64,000 nt of DNA, from contig OV121094.1 in NCBI GenBank assembly GCA_921293015.1, forward strand, positions 40,360,054 to 40,424,053, in the 5' to 3' direction. The first letter of the stretch is position 1. The number at the start of each line of letters is the position of its first letter. The notes below the pieces were generated by a model. The model was given only the letters and a program-made list of their open reading frames with translations, made no database searches and was not told the DNA's origin. Made by a program: the position numbers and the translations under genes. This DNA comes from Phorcus lineatus. Lineage: Eukaryota > Mollusca > Gastropoda > Trochida > Trochidae. This document shows, piece after piece, positions 1-13,391 of this stretch.

Positions 1-238
1 CATACACTAATGATATTCACGTAAATACTTTTTATCGAGATTTGATATGAAATGGATATTTTTTAAAAAGCAGTTGAATCTTATTTGATTCAGTAGCGAT
101 GATAAGAAGTGATAGTGCGAACAGAGGTATGTATAACTGCCAATCCTAAAAAGAGTTTATCTAATATATTTGTGAAAAACAACAACATTAATTTAGGTTT
201 GCTTTTTCTTTATTCAATTATTATGTTTTACACTCAAT

Positions 239-294
239 CAGGTTTGAGTGCAATGCCATACTGAGTTTCAGCGTGGTACCACCCATGGTTCGCG
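239..294 (+). mobile_element. Fragment of SINE core domain
   Basis: About 55 bases closely match the central part of the full SINE at 44,331-44,646 read in its sense direction. The shared stretch includes TGAGTTTCAG and, a few bases on, ACCACCCATGGTTCGC. The tRNA-like head and the GTGA tail are missing, so only the core survives. It is either a truncated old insertion of the same family or another family sharing this core. Confidence 0.6.
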
Positions 295-1959
295 ACAAAG
301 TTGCTTATGATCAGAAATGTTTCTGAATGTTGGTGACAGCAACGATTAAGCATGGATAATTTGTTTTGCGAATCTAAATTCAATCTAAATAATAATCAAA
401 GAATGACTTAATATTAGTTCCTATCATTATCAGCTTTTGGAAATATATGCCTTAAAAAAATTCATTGTTTTCTAATTGTATTGCGATAAATTAAATTTAT
501 GGAAATAAGTAGAAAAAAGCTTAAAATAGATATTGCAAATTGCAGAACAACACAATGACAACACAATGGCAGACATATGTAACATCTTTTCACTTTCCAT
601 TGATAACCAAATTTCTTTTATTACATACTTTTGAACTGTTCAGGCGTTAATATATTTGACTCATCTTAGTAAGATAGTATGAGACGTATAAATGGAAATA
701 ATTAAAAACCTGACTGAACAATTCTAACTAATTATATATAATGTGAAAAAAATTAAAAATAATTGTGAATACTTATAAATCCACCATATAACCATAATGC
801 CCAGAGACCCACTAATGACAGAACATCAAATGATTAGATTGCTCTCTAAAAATTCCCCTTTTATACGGAATGGTTATTTATTTTTGCGTTTATACATTTA
901 CATTCTGATATTAGAAATTATAAGTTAATTGTTAATAAGAACACTTTAATTTGTGAAGTGGACCTACGTAATGCGTCTGAGTGTTCTATTGAATGATAAA
1001 CTTGATAAATCTTCTTCGCTTTGACGATAACTGATGCTGATTTGTAGGTACTCTTATACAATCCAAAATTTAGATCAGTATTTGTTTAACAAAGTAATAT
1101 TGGAGGAATGCCATTGAAATCCCACGTTTTAAATAGCCATAGTCTTGATAACTGAAGGAAATATTTATGTACCTTTAAAGGCATTGCAATCAATGTTTCA
1201 ATATTATTATAGTAATAGTTTCTGACAGAAAGTAATTAGAAAAATATAAACCTAATAGTAAAGTTATCTGTGCATCACAGGTTATTTTCATCAATTCAAC
1301 TTGTACACTTATGATATGTCGTTTGGCAATTGAAAGAACCGAATTGAAATGTCAACAGCAAAGTGGTGTGTCAATTAATACTTCGTTTCATACATTTCCC
1401 ATTTTTACATTTTATAATTAGAGTTGACCTGCCACCAAGACTACGTGAAAGTAGTCACTAACTTATATACAATTCTCGTTCCTACCGAATGTTAATTTGT
1501 AAGGGGCTATGAAATAGACTTCATTGAAACTGTGTGATGGGTTATTTATAAATCTGGAAACACGATGAATAGAGATATATTCTGACTAAAGAGCCCGCCG
1601 AACTGACTCAAATGTTAAGAAAGCTATTATCTATCGCTAGGTTTCTTCGTTTCTATAAATAAATACTTATATTGATATGATTTTCATTTCGTTCAGATTT
1701 GCCTCTGTGTATATGTATATGATTTTAAACAATTATGTCGACAGATAGAAAAATAAATATTTTTGTCCTTTTTATGATGTAAGTAATAAGATAAAGATAA
1801 TAATGATCAAAACATTACCCACCACCAAAACCACAAACTGCCAAGTACGTTATATAGATAAATAACGCTATTGACACTTTTAAAAGATCATAATTGCAAT
1901 GCCCGAAATAGTTTCGCCATGATATAGCTTTCAAATTATATTCTTCATATCTTGCTGTG

Positions 1960-2117
1960 CTATTTTTAGCCCTGCTAGACAGTCATTAGTTGTAACAAGT
2001 CGGAAATGAAAGTATGTCCTTAGATGTTGACATTTACTTTCCTTGATGCTGGGTTTTATTAAGCTTATCCAACAAGAGACCCATTTGCCAGGGAAAGGGA
2101 GAGTTTATGTTAATTAA
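1960..2117. other. Strongly conserved block, copy A
   Basis: This stretch is present in all three units. A 37-base run at 2,045-2,081 is identical to 24,560-24,596 and 48,597-48,633, well above the similarity of the surroundings. The next bases, ending in GAGAGTTTATGTTAATTAA, are also kept. Small length changes just before the run differ between copies (CCTTGATG, CCCTGATG, CCTGATG), so a single reading frame through it is not preserved. It could be a regulatory or RNA element, or a young repeat. No known family is recognised. Confidence 0.5.
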
Positions 2118-3414
2118 AGAAGAAGTTATTGGAAACCAAAAGCATGTGTAGAAACCTTATCAATGGATTTGCGTATGTGTATATTACCTTTTTAAAGAAA
2201 CATACATTCCTCTCAATTCGATGTTTTTTAGACAAGATTGCACTTAAACTGATTGACCAAACTAACGAAATGGCGCATAAGCTTTTTTATGGTTCTTTAA
2301 TATTTTTCGAAAGTAACAGTGACTGCTTAATATCATAATTAATCAACCACTTCAATTTCCCTTTTCATAATACGCAATAAAGGAAGGATTTCAGGGTTGT
2401 AAAGCAGTTGATATCAATTCTGATGCAATTTGATGTTTTTAACCTCTCAACTAAAAGATCAGCACATTGGGTAAAGGTTCAAAACAATAATTTCTTTCTT
2501 TAAAGATAAATTTCCAGCAGATATCTAGGATATGTAAGGATATGGAATCTTTGATTGGTGGTATGTCTGAGGCTACACAGTAGAGCTTGTTAGTATACAG
2601 GAATGGGTATGGTATGGTATGGCTGACGTTTGGCGACCTCCAGCATGTTGTGCGTTTTAGTGGCTTAGGGTAAGGTTAATACCAACTCTAGTCTATTTAA
2701 TATATGACAATCTACCTGGTTTATATCATGGCTTTCGCGAAAGATAACTTGCATTATTCTCGCATTTTAGATGTAGCATATATGACATTCTAAATAAGTC
2801 TAAAATATTTTAATATTGTAATGAAACATTGAATACATTGTCCATGAAGAAATATCATATATGATGATAAAATGTGAACCACCCAGTTTACATGATCAGT
2901 ACCAATGATTTAGCTCATCACTGGAGAGTGGAAACGCTAGTCATAAATTTGATACCAACTGACGTGCACTTTGTATATTAGAGAGCATTTGGTGCGAGTA
3001 ATCCTATTGAGATATTTGGTCTAGATCCTCATGCAATAAACCATGATGTAGGAATCAGCATCACATCAGTCAAATTACTTTTGCCAATACTCTAAATGTT
3101 ATGAAATGTTGAAATGGATCAAATCAATTGTCAATACTCTATAACCGTGTGATATTATGTACCCAATCAAATCCTTGGCATATTTGGGAAGTGAAAATAC
3201 TATTTCTACTTATTTTACTTAGATTTAAAAATTTTAAAAATGATTCACATACCATCAACATAACCGATAATTCTGTACATTCATTATAGTAAATCTCATA
3301 TTTTTTTTATTGATTTGTATAATGATCTCTCCACTTGATTATATATTTTTTATAACAAACATGATCTGAATATTTGTAAGTGTTGTGCAACCAGTTGAAT
3401 TTATTCAACGGTAA

Positions 3415-3422
3415 TGACGTCA
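3415..3422. promoter_or_regulatory. CRE-like palindrome TGACGTCA
   Basis: A perfect cAMP-response-element octamer. Others lie at 8573, 11825, 12228, 15331 (inside the transposon), 26157, 29451, 49649 and 62865. At this base composition fewer than one would be expected in 64 kb. No adjacent promoter is recognised, so function is unproven. Confidence 0.3.
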
Positions 3423-4643
3423 TAATGTTGTACTACTTTTGCAATCAGCTGATTTTGTGCAACGAAAGTGCATGCTGTTTCAAATTGTAAAAGTTGAATA
3501 TGATTGTCATGTTCTCAAATGAATATGTTTGTTTTTAAGAAATATGTATATAACTGAATTAAAGCACTATTATCTTTCCTTTTTTAATTTAGTCATGAAA
3601 GTCTTATCTCCCATTTGTTTAAACAATGCTTAGTTTGACAAAACAAAATCCGGCATGAAGGTTAAATGCTTACGTTGAGGAAGGCAATACATAATCACTC
3701 ATTAATCGCCATGACCGTGATACACATGTACATATTTCACAATATCAAGCTAAACTCTTGATAAATCCAGCATGGCTTTTTGTGTGACAATGGTCGTTCA
3801 GATCGTTAAGGTTGAATGCTTGGCTATCTCTGTCAATGTAAATTTTTAGAACGAGAGTGCCTGCTACGTCTTCGTGATTTGATAAATGTGGTATATTAGG
3901 TAAAAAGTAAAGAGAAATGAAATGAAAAACGGGTCTATAAAGGCCTATGTAGATGTGTAAAGCAGAATAATATTGTGCGATCTACTAAAGTCATGCATGT
4001 ATGTCCACTCATAACGTAACAATTTTATTGAAAAACTGAACTGAAATTGTGACCAAAAACTTTTGAAAACATGTTGCGTAAATGACATTCATCTTCTATC
4101 AAATGTATTATTGACAGTAGATGGATCGAAATCTTCGAGTCATTCCTCGAAAATTGAGAACGAGATTAGCATACAAAATCTACAACTGTACATGTTGTTC
4201 TTAGTTTTATAGTGTTTTAGTTTACATAAAAAAAATTCTGTTTTAGTTATTTCTGTTTAGTTTTTTGATATGTAATTGAGCTATTGTACCTAACAATACA
4301 GAGTGAAGTTATCTATGTAAATGTAGAGTTTTAAGTTACTTACTAATGTTATTCGAAAACCATCTACGAACACGAGAATTACTGCAGAATCTACAGAATT
4401 CCAAAATAATTCTGGAAGAACATATGAGCCAAAGTCATTCAAGCAATGAAAACAAGCAGCAACTAAAAGATTGGGTACTTACCATGTCAACAGCCCCAGT
4501 GCACAAACTGAAGCCCATTACATGCTACTTCCAGGTTTGTGAGGAAATTTTACAAATGTAAGCGTCTATTTTAAATTTCTGTCTGAGTTGCTAGAATTAA
4601 CCTTGTATTCAAGACAGACATCAGACACCTGCCTAATAAAAAT

Positions 4644-4738
4644 GTGAAATGTCGGAAATGGAAGCATATGAAAAGATTGTCGGTGAACTAACTAATGTTT
4701 TGCTGTTACATTTTACTCTGTGAACTCTTTCAGCCATT
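4644..4738. other. Near-identical 95-base block, copy A
   Basis: It matches 51,732-51,826 with only three differences counted by eye, while the flanks are much more diverged. No copy is visible in unit B. Both strands contain a short open frame: plus begins MSEMEAYEKIVGELTN, and minus contains SSPTIFSYASISDIS. Two of the three differences change the plus protein and all three change the minus one, so coding is not demonstrated. It could be an exon, a conserved noncoding element or a gene-converted tract. Confidence 0.4.
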
Positions 4739-6714
4739 ACTGTTTGTTCAATATAATTCAATAGCATCCTTTTGATAGATTTAGGTTAATTAAGAATTAT
4801 GATTACTTTGTAAAACTTTGTAAAACTTTTATTTGATAAAGTAATATTTTCAAGGTTGTTCCATTCAAAAGTTATACCCTACTTAATTCAATAATTAAAA
4901 ACCACATATTCTACCAAATTGAAACACATTTTAAAATGACATTTATAAAATAAGTTTTAAAAATAGAACCCTTTTCATATATATATATTCTTTCTTATTA
5001 AGTAATTATGACTCGTGTACTTATGAGGTGAAATATATATGATGCAATCCAATCACTGAAATACACTTGATTTTTTATAAATCCTTACAAAACTTCTGTC
5101 ATATAGACAATTTCAACAAAGAATACAACTGTAATCCTGTATAATTGTGGCGGAATAATTTTGTTACGTTACATGGACGATGCGCAAGGATATTAAAATG
5201 CAGATAGCTGGAGGTAGGTTTATTATCAAATCTGTTGTAGCAAACATCTTTTTAAAACTGAAATCATCTCCATATGTTTTAAGTTTCTAATCGAATGCAA
5301 GATAAATTGACAATAACCTTATACTTTGTTTGGTATTCTTTAGGAAATAATAGCCTTTGAAGGACCACAGTACATTACATAAGTTTCGGCCCCCCTCTAA
5401 GGAAATGAAATCTGTTTGGCTGTTCGATTAGAGGCCTTTGGTATTTCTTTTTAGCTGGGATTTTTTTCATGCTGGTGAGACTCAAAATATACGAACTGAG
5501 AGATTCAGCTAGCTGCTGCATAAAAATAACTACAAAGATAATATGTAAGCTTGAAGGATTGCACCAAATTGTTTGTAAAGCTGAAATTCAATGTTTATAT
5601 ATTAGAATAATGTGTTTTATTCAAATGAATAGTTAAATAAATGATTATTTTTTCTAAAAATAGTAAACTTATGCTGATATGATATTCGATAAGGGTCATG
5701 ATGAATCGATGGCTTTCATGTTTATATACACCAAAAAAGGAAATGAAATGCTTGTGTGCACACAATCTATATTCTATTTTAAGTCTTGCAAACAATTGTT
5801 CCCAAACTGTACTCTACCCTATTTTTTAAATGGTATAGTTGTTAATTACAATTAAAAAGGCATTCTGAAACGAGGGTTGCTAAAAAGGGGTCTTGCCAGA
5901 TGGCTTTGTCTTTGACAGTTCACTTTTCATATAGCAATTTAAGACCCGTTAAGATGAACTCATTCTGATGGCGTTCTGGAATCATCGCTGATTGGCCTGA
6001 GTTCAAAGGTCAACTGCCACCTCTTTTGATTTGTTTTCAGATCCGAAAATGAAGTAAAGCGCATGTGATAAGCTCTGCATTATTTTCATTGAGATTGATT
6101 AGAATTGTACAATTGCTTAGTTTTTCTCATATATTGTTGCACTATTTGACATTCTCCTGTACTGATGATTGTTCTGAAAATTTATTTGTTAATCAATTAG
6201 TTAAAGATTGTAGAATCAATCTCATTAATATCACATCTAACCTTACATTTTTTAGTTATTGTACGACTCCTTGGCACTTTCACCACCTTTTACTTCAGGC
6301 AATCCCCAGGAGATGTACTTGTACTTTCTAATGATAACCTATATATAATCCCGTCATTCAAATCTCCTACCATTTCATAATTGATGTTTGACGTGGCAAT
6401 ATCACTTGTAACCATCATTGCAATCAAATTGTACTAACACTAAAAGAAATCATTTATGCGATGTTTATTTGAAAGATAATATTAGTTTGGGTTTACTAAT
6501 AAACTCATCTGTATGCTTTTACGATTTGGCAATGTAAACTCTCAACAAAATTGTACGGAAGCAAGAGCGAAAATACATTATTATCATCTCAACAAATATT
6601 AATGCAGTACTTCTTCAATAAACCTATTCGATGGGGAGAAACTGAAAACCCCATCTCATTTGTGGCACTCAAAAGTGACCGACCATGTAAGTATTTATAC
6701 CAATTTCTTGATAG

Positions 6715-6800
6715 CAGAGACCCTGGTGGTAAACATGGTCACTTAGTGTATTTGTGTCAGAAGGTGCAAGTAAACTTATTGAAATACTTTCGGTCGACGT
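6715..6800 (+). pseudogene. Exon-like block L6, copy A (degraded)
   Basis: Third and most damaged copy of the block at 26,445-26,565 and 53,180-53,306. It keeps the acceptor-like TTTCTTGATAG and the start RDPGG, then loses about 12 bases and shifts frame. On the minus strand the adjoining sequence still reads RVSAIKKLV before a stop, as in the other copies. No product is assigned. Confidence 0.3.
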
Positions 6801-8774
6801 CTTGACATTTACCATAATTTTGAATTAGAGTGGTCACTCACTTTTTTAAGAATTTGATCAATACACTCTAATTCACAGTGAAAACTCAATATTTTAAAAG
6901 CACGTAATACTGTCCACCATGAAATGCATGATACAGCAATTTCAGAATATGAATATTTCTTAAATTATTAAAACTTAATTATGTCTCCAAACGTGAGATA
7001 CCTGAGATCTGGAAAGATAATAATCATTCAGTATGTAGGATACCTTAGTATGTTCCATCCTACATCAAATGTTGAACGCACAATGATATAAATCCTTATA
7101 AGTATCAATCTCGAAAAACATCTCATTACTCGCTTGTGAATACGATTCCTCTTATATATCAGTTGACTCCTTCTCTTAAAGAAGTCGGGCAGTTGATACA
7201 AACTCACCAAACCAACTTTGTATGACTCACAGATTTATGGAAAATGTGACATAAGATAAACAATAGAGTCATTCAGCCTATTGCTGAAACCTTCTAATCA
7301 AAGCAATATTTGAGGTTGAATGAATTATATTTTGCGATATTTGGCTTAATTAATTATATGACGTGACCTACCTATCATCAACACTTGCATAACTTGAGTA
7401 TCTATAAAGGGTCTATTTAAAGATAAAATAACACGGAAAATCTACCTTAATTTTCGAATTCTCTCTAGATGAAAATCTGAACCGCAGCAAATATGAATGG
7501 CTAACAAACAAAAGATCACATATACAATTCAATTATTCCAAGTGCACAAATTTATGCTCAATTTCATTATTTTATTTAGGGAAACTGTTTGGTTAGACCT
7601 AGTTTGGCCTATTATTACATTATAATTATATGTTTCAGTAATTAACAAGGTATCTAGTACCATCAGTATTATTAGTAGCTCACATTGTAAGAAAACGTGG
7701 TTAGTATACCCATGAGAACATCTCTAAAGCGTATTAGAGAGAAACATAATCCCTTCCCAACTTGTTATTCTTTGGAGATGAGTCATCCTCAAAGACTGAT
7801 CACTTAATGACTTTTCGTTCAATTGATTTTTCATATATTTGATACATAAATCAGTTTTGCCATTCAAATATCTAATTCAAAGAAATCATGACTACAAGTA
7901 TTGCAATCATAAATTTGGTATAAAGTTAGAAGGTTCATTTTGCGAAGCACTTTAATTTCCTTCTGTTTTCAATATAAGATATTATGCTTATCATAGCTGC
8001 AAAATTGCATGACGTGGTGGCGTCGCGTTAATAATGGAAAGGCAACACTGTTACAGTCAATTGAATACCGTTCCTGCTGTTAGGTGCAGCGAAAATGTCT
8101 GCAATATTAATATTTTTCAAATCTCAAAGAAGTGTCCCTTTTGCACTTCAGATGTCAAATAAAGTATCTATTTGATATAATATTAACAATATTTTATTGG
8201 ACAACTGTCAACTCATTGACTGACAGATATTCAAATCTACATGAATATGACTAAGATAAACTTAGGTAAACTTTAATATTATCATTGTCTACCTTATATA
8301 TTTTGTTCAGATTAAGTACATTTTGGATGACAATATTTTTTCATGGAGATAATATACCTGCAAGCATAAAAGTGACACAACGTAAGATTAACATATTTAT
8401 TTAATATTTGCAATTGCCTAATAGTAACAATATCATGTTTTCTATACAATCCAATGGTTTAGTCGCGTCTTTCATAACACGTTATATCCTTCACATCTGT
8501 TGAGTAAGAACAATGTAGTTGAAAAGTAAGAACCTAACATAACTAATGTGTTATGTATTTTAAAAGTGAGTGTGACGTCACATATTTAAGGAACGCTATG
8601 TACATTCTTAAGTTTTCGATATCCTTTTCATAAAGGAAGGAACTATTGACTGATATTTACCATAAACAATAACCAGCTTTATCTTGATTTCAAGAGTAAT
8701 CATGAAAGACCTGTGAAAACAATTATACTTTCTTAGCACGCCGCATATGCACCATAATTGAAGATGGAAGGTGA

Positions 8775-9193
8775 CAGCAACAGACGGTTAGAAGAATTCA
8801 AATATGCTCTACAACAATCGGCCTTCCCCCAGAGTATGATTGGCAATGGTATTGGAAAGGCAACGAAACACACCATTCTAGAATAGCGAAAACCAGAGAA
8901 AAAATAGAACAAAAACGTACAATAGCATTTGTAAGTACTAATCAAAACAATCCTAATATGTACCCTAAACTTAAGCCTTTTAACAGATGAAAACAGCTGA
9001 AAAGTATGCCAGAAAAAAACCCCCGTCATTGCAATCAAACGGCCATCAAATAACTAGCGCAAAATTTAGCACTAATAGCACTGAAGGTGAAGTCACAAAA
9101 TGCCAGGATGAGAGATATGGTACCTTACCTATCATTATTATATTGACGGCAAAAACCTTGAGAATCGGGAAACCTTTCAAGTTAAACACATAA
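8775..9193 (+). other. Possible two-exon coding remnant with 56-bp intron
   Basis: A frame is open from 8775 to the TGA at 8988-8990. At 8931 there is a consensus donor GTAAGTACTAAT and at 8977-8986 a consensus acceptor CTTTTAACAG, giving a 56-bp candidate intron in phase 0. Splicing would join EKIEQKRTIAF to MKTAEKYARKK and carry the frame on to 9193. The unspliced frame is also open almost to the acceptor, and other frames are open here too, so this may be coincidence. No copy was seen in units B or C and no family is recognised. Confidence 0.2.
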
Positions 9194-10089
9194 CGAATTG
9201 TAAATCTAAAAGTAGTTAATGCAATTCTCTGCCTTAAATTCAATCTTACCTACATAGGCCAAACGAGTCCTGGTTCACTGAGAACAAGCTAATGACCCAA
9301 ATTGCCGCCGTCAGAAGATAAGTAAACACACTGTGAAAAGAAACAACGGGAATTTTACTTCTCTCTAATTCAACAACGTTTATGCAAAGTCATAAAATAC
9401 AACTATAACTCTTGAAACAAAAGAAAAACTATAACCTCATACAAGTCTACATTTATACATGTAGATGGATAATTGAGATCTCGGACATTGGTTGCCAATC
9501 ACGTAATGATTCCCCTAAGCCTCCCTAATTGGGTATGACTCGAACGCAATGGAGTTATGGAGCATTGGCGAGTCTGCATGGTCTCAATTATCACTGAAGG
9601 ATAGGGGAGTGAAATAAGACAAGCATGTGCCAAAACATCACAATGGTAATCGCTTCCTTCTGTGAGCTAACAGTTCAGTGATGGACATTATTTGTTGATA
9701 GAATTTTCTTTTGTTTCAAGAGTTATAGTTGTATTTATATATGCAATTGATTTTATTATGTATGTAATTGTTACATATTATTTTTATTTTCGATGTCTAA
9801 TTTTAAAAAATATAAATGCAAAACTAAAACAAGTATTGTCGCATACAAACAACCTAAATGGAGTGGCATAATTCTCAACTTTGTTTTATCCTAATTTCAT
9901 AATAATGTATAAAGAATACTAAGAATGAAGGTATAATGACAAGACACATTAAAAAAAGTTATTTCAAGAAACAAGATAAACAAATACAAATCTAAACATA
10001 AAATAGATAAAATTCATCACACATAATATGTGTTAAATCAAATCTATTTAGCTGAGCATTGAGAACTGACATGTTTTAGATACCTTTGA

Positions 10090-10260
10090 GATTTCTTTTT
10101 GGTTGAGAATTCTGTTTTGATAATGATTACAGACGAAAAGAAATATTCACAAGAAAGGAAATGAGAGGATCAAATAGTTGCTGCATCAATTGGACTTCAA
10201 AGACAAAGTGTTAAGCTGGCGCTTTTGCATCCAAATTGATTGTAAAACTGTAATCTAAAA
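10090..10260. repeat. Extra copy of duplicated landmark
   Basis: This matches about 5,450-5,640, 25,500-25,690 and 52,500-52,690. Shared features include CAGACGAAAAGAAA-type sequence, GAAAGGAAATGAGAGGATCAA, AGTTGCTGCAT and TTAAGCTGG further on. As the second copy inside unit A, it suggests that unit A is composite. Confidence 0.6.
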
Positions 10261-10540
10261 ATATTTATGCGCTGTTTACATGATGTTTTTTTCGGACTGC
10301 TTGATGTTTCTCCAATGAATTACGTTTGCCCAGGAAAGCGTGTTTTATTCTCATTTCAAAGGATGCAGTAAGCCCATACACTACTGTTCTATGATTACAA
10401 TGTATACTGGAAAAACCTATTTGATTAATGATTATCTATTACTTCACTGACACACTGTTGAAAAAAAGGATAAATTTCCGATATCTCTTACTTATTCAAT
10501 CTAGACTAGCTGCAGTTTTCTTTCATCTCACAAATGGACA

Positions 10541-10565
10541 TATTATTATTATTATTATTATATAT

Positions 10566-10615
<50 letters not shown>

Positions 10616-10650
10616 ATAGTAATAGTAGTAGTAGTAGTAGTAGTAGTATT
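10541..10650. repeat. ATT and TAG trinucleotide microsatellites
   Basis: A run of ATT repeats is followed by about thirty TAG repeats interrupted by a few AATAG units. Reading it on the minus strand gives an artificial polyleucine frame. Confidence 0.95.
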
Positions 10651-13230
10651 TGATCCAATATATTGAAGGGAAAGTAGCACTTTTTGCAGATAAATAGAGT
10701 GATCTCATTAAACAAAAATAAGAAGCAGTTCTAAATTGTGCGTACCATATTCAGTTATTCTTCGCTGATCAATTTTTCAACCTCAAATGATTGAAAGATG
10801 GCAACACCAACATTGCAACGAGTGGTTTTGCTTGATATTTGATACTGATAATTCTTCAGATTACTGGGTTGAGTAATGGAGTATTGAGGTGTCTATTTAA
10901 GGATTTTTTTTATGTATATCTAAACTTAGCACGAAAAAACGTAGCACGTTTACATCGTCTTTGTTTTTCAATTAAAAAATATCTAAACTTCCAAAGAGAC
11001 AAGGAATCTTTATCCAATTCCAATCATCTGTATTTCTGAAATAGACTTTTAGGTAGCAAAAACTTCAACCCGAAATGTGTTTGAAAATACCTCGTTTTAA
11101 TGAAATAGATTACGTAAGCTTAAACGAACATGTATTGACTTAAATTGTTGCTCTTGCAATTGTTAACACTCGTTTTCATATTTCTTTTAGTGGGCTACCC
11201 TTTTTTCTTTTGTTTATTTACAAAGCATGCTACAGTGCTTGTCATAGCAGCTGGTCATATTTGGAATGTCGCATTTACAAAAACAACATCTTCTGGTGGA
11301 ACAATTTACTACTACTAACCCTCTTGATGCCTCATTCTGAGTAAAAGCCAATCCAGAATGTTAAATCGAAATAAAATCTACTAGTAACTATATGGAGTAA
11401 CAGACAAATGTTCAATGTATCTAATACTTAATTTGACATCTCTATAATGGCTTCTCATTCTCTTTGACTTAAAAGAAATGTTAGTATAAGTTCAAATATG
11501 GGAAAGACTATATATTCCGATTTTGGTTATTAGAAATTTAGACATATTCAATACCTGATCCATTTATGTTTTGCAAACACATCAACATTTCTTTTGTTGA
11601 AAGCATAAAGTCAATCTTGAACAAACCTACAGAGAGAAAACCATAAATGAATATCAAGAAAATTACCTCTTTTTTAACGATCAGATCCGACCCTTCATTT
11701 GCTGTTAAGAGAAGTGCCTAATATTGCAATATTTGAAAATAAACGGTCTTGATAATATTCTAAAGGCATAAGAAACATAATAACCTTGTCAATATTTCAA
11801 ACTACATCTCAGTTCCATTTGGAATGACGTCATAATTTCATGGTATGGTCATGTCGTCAGTTTTAAACATGGTTGGAGTTGTCATAAATACATGACGTCT
11901 TGAAAGTTCTATCTTTCTCTCTTGATGCTCTTTGTCTTAAAGATATTATCAATCATATGTGAGTATTTGATGGTTTCCCAGCAAAGGTGTTATGACATGA
12001 TAAATGCTTTTGTGTTCTACATTTGTACCATATTTGTACTATAGACTGTAGCCTTTAAGTATTGAACACAGTTATTATATGAGTCAGTAAACATGGTTGA
12101 GCTTCACTTCTCTTCTTTTTTTCGTTTCATTCATTTTTTCAACGTGCGAGCTAAAGAAGTGTCGATCTCTCTTATTAAAATTTGGAAATCCAAACAATGA
12201 AATAGAAACGCTAATCACTTTATTCATTGACGTCAACACATTTTGACAACCAAACAAACTGCAGGTTATATTTTGAAGAGATGTATAATTTAACACCATT
12301 ATGGAATTTATCCTATGAAAGGGTAAAGGAGAACGCACTATGGATACCAACTATGTAATTATGAGAAAGGTATCTTAAGGGATGGAATATAGAATAAACA
12401 TGTGGTGATTCATTCCATAAACGACATTTGTTATCTACTAGTATAATATATCTACAGAGACATCATTGGTGAAGCACTGTACGTTTTCTCTCCAAACGGA
12501 ATGAGTCCAGTCAGTTATACACAATAAAACTTGCCAATGGGCTTATTACAGTTGATCAATGTCAAATAATTTTTATCACTGTATCTGATTGCATGGGGTA
12601 TCACTTCCTGTTACCACACAGTTTCTGTTGTAGTCCTATGAAAGAACATCTACTCAGCTATATATATATGCTGCTTTATATTTACAACAGCAAATGATAC
12701 AATGGGAAATCTGGTGACATCAGCATAGTGTTGACTGTCAGAAATCTGATTTTCCGTTGTTATATTACTTGTACAAGTTGGCGTGTAATTAAATAGTTTG
12801 TCTGCCGGTAGAGCTTCTCTCTGGCTTTCAACGAGTAAAGGCCATGAAAAGAATACATTTACGATTAAAGAAAGTTTTAGACAAACAAAACAAATTGACT
12901 ATATATTTCCACCCCGATTTCGCAATACAGTAATCAAGCATATTGTGCTATGAAAATAGGAAATCCTTACTTTTCATGACTCCCTGTTAAACACATATCT
13001 TAGAAAACAAAAAAATGGTAATGGTTTGAAGTTTTTGCAGAGTTCACTATTGTCATTTTTAAAAGAAAATGCACTTAAGTCATATACGGTAATAATGGTT
13101 TAATTATAAGCACACACACATACAAATCATTTAAAAAAAGAATTGATCTATTCCACTTCTATTGAGTTCACCCAATTAGGCTATTTACAGTTGATAAAGC
13201 AATCGAATAAAAAAGAACTGTTTGATAAGC

Positions 13231-13391
13231 ATGAGTTATGATGTGTTCAATAGTATCGATAGTCGATTCAGATACAGGACTGACGCTCAGATAAAAATGA
13301 GGCCGGATGAATGAAAGCACTAAATAGGTATCGAATTCTTGTTTGGTCGATTTGTTTGGCCATGGTCTAGAGCTTGCAAGAAAAGAACGAA
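13231..13391 (+). pseudogene. Plus-strand exon-like block P1, copy A (frameshifted)
   Basis: The first part reads SYDVFNSIDSRFRY, matching SYNEFNRVDNRIRY at 59,557-59,748. A deletion then shifts the frame, and the end realigns in the original frame as VSNSCLVDLFGHGLELARK against VSNYCSVDLPGHGLEIARK. Amino-acid similarity on both sides of the lesion supports a decayed coding exon. No family is recognised. The minus strand is also open here (13,168-13,398), so strand is not fully settled. Confidence 0.4.

Noticed and set aside
10506-10715. Minus-strand polyleucine open frame
   Set aside because: It is produced by the TAG and ATT microsatellite.
12084-12350. 88-codon minus-strand frame with many Ser and Asn
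   Set aside because: The matching region of unit B (28,900-29,090) is full of stops and shares no clear frame, so coding is not supported.
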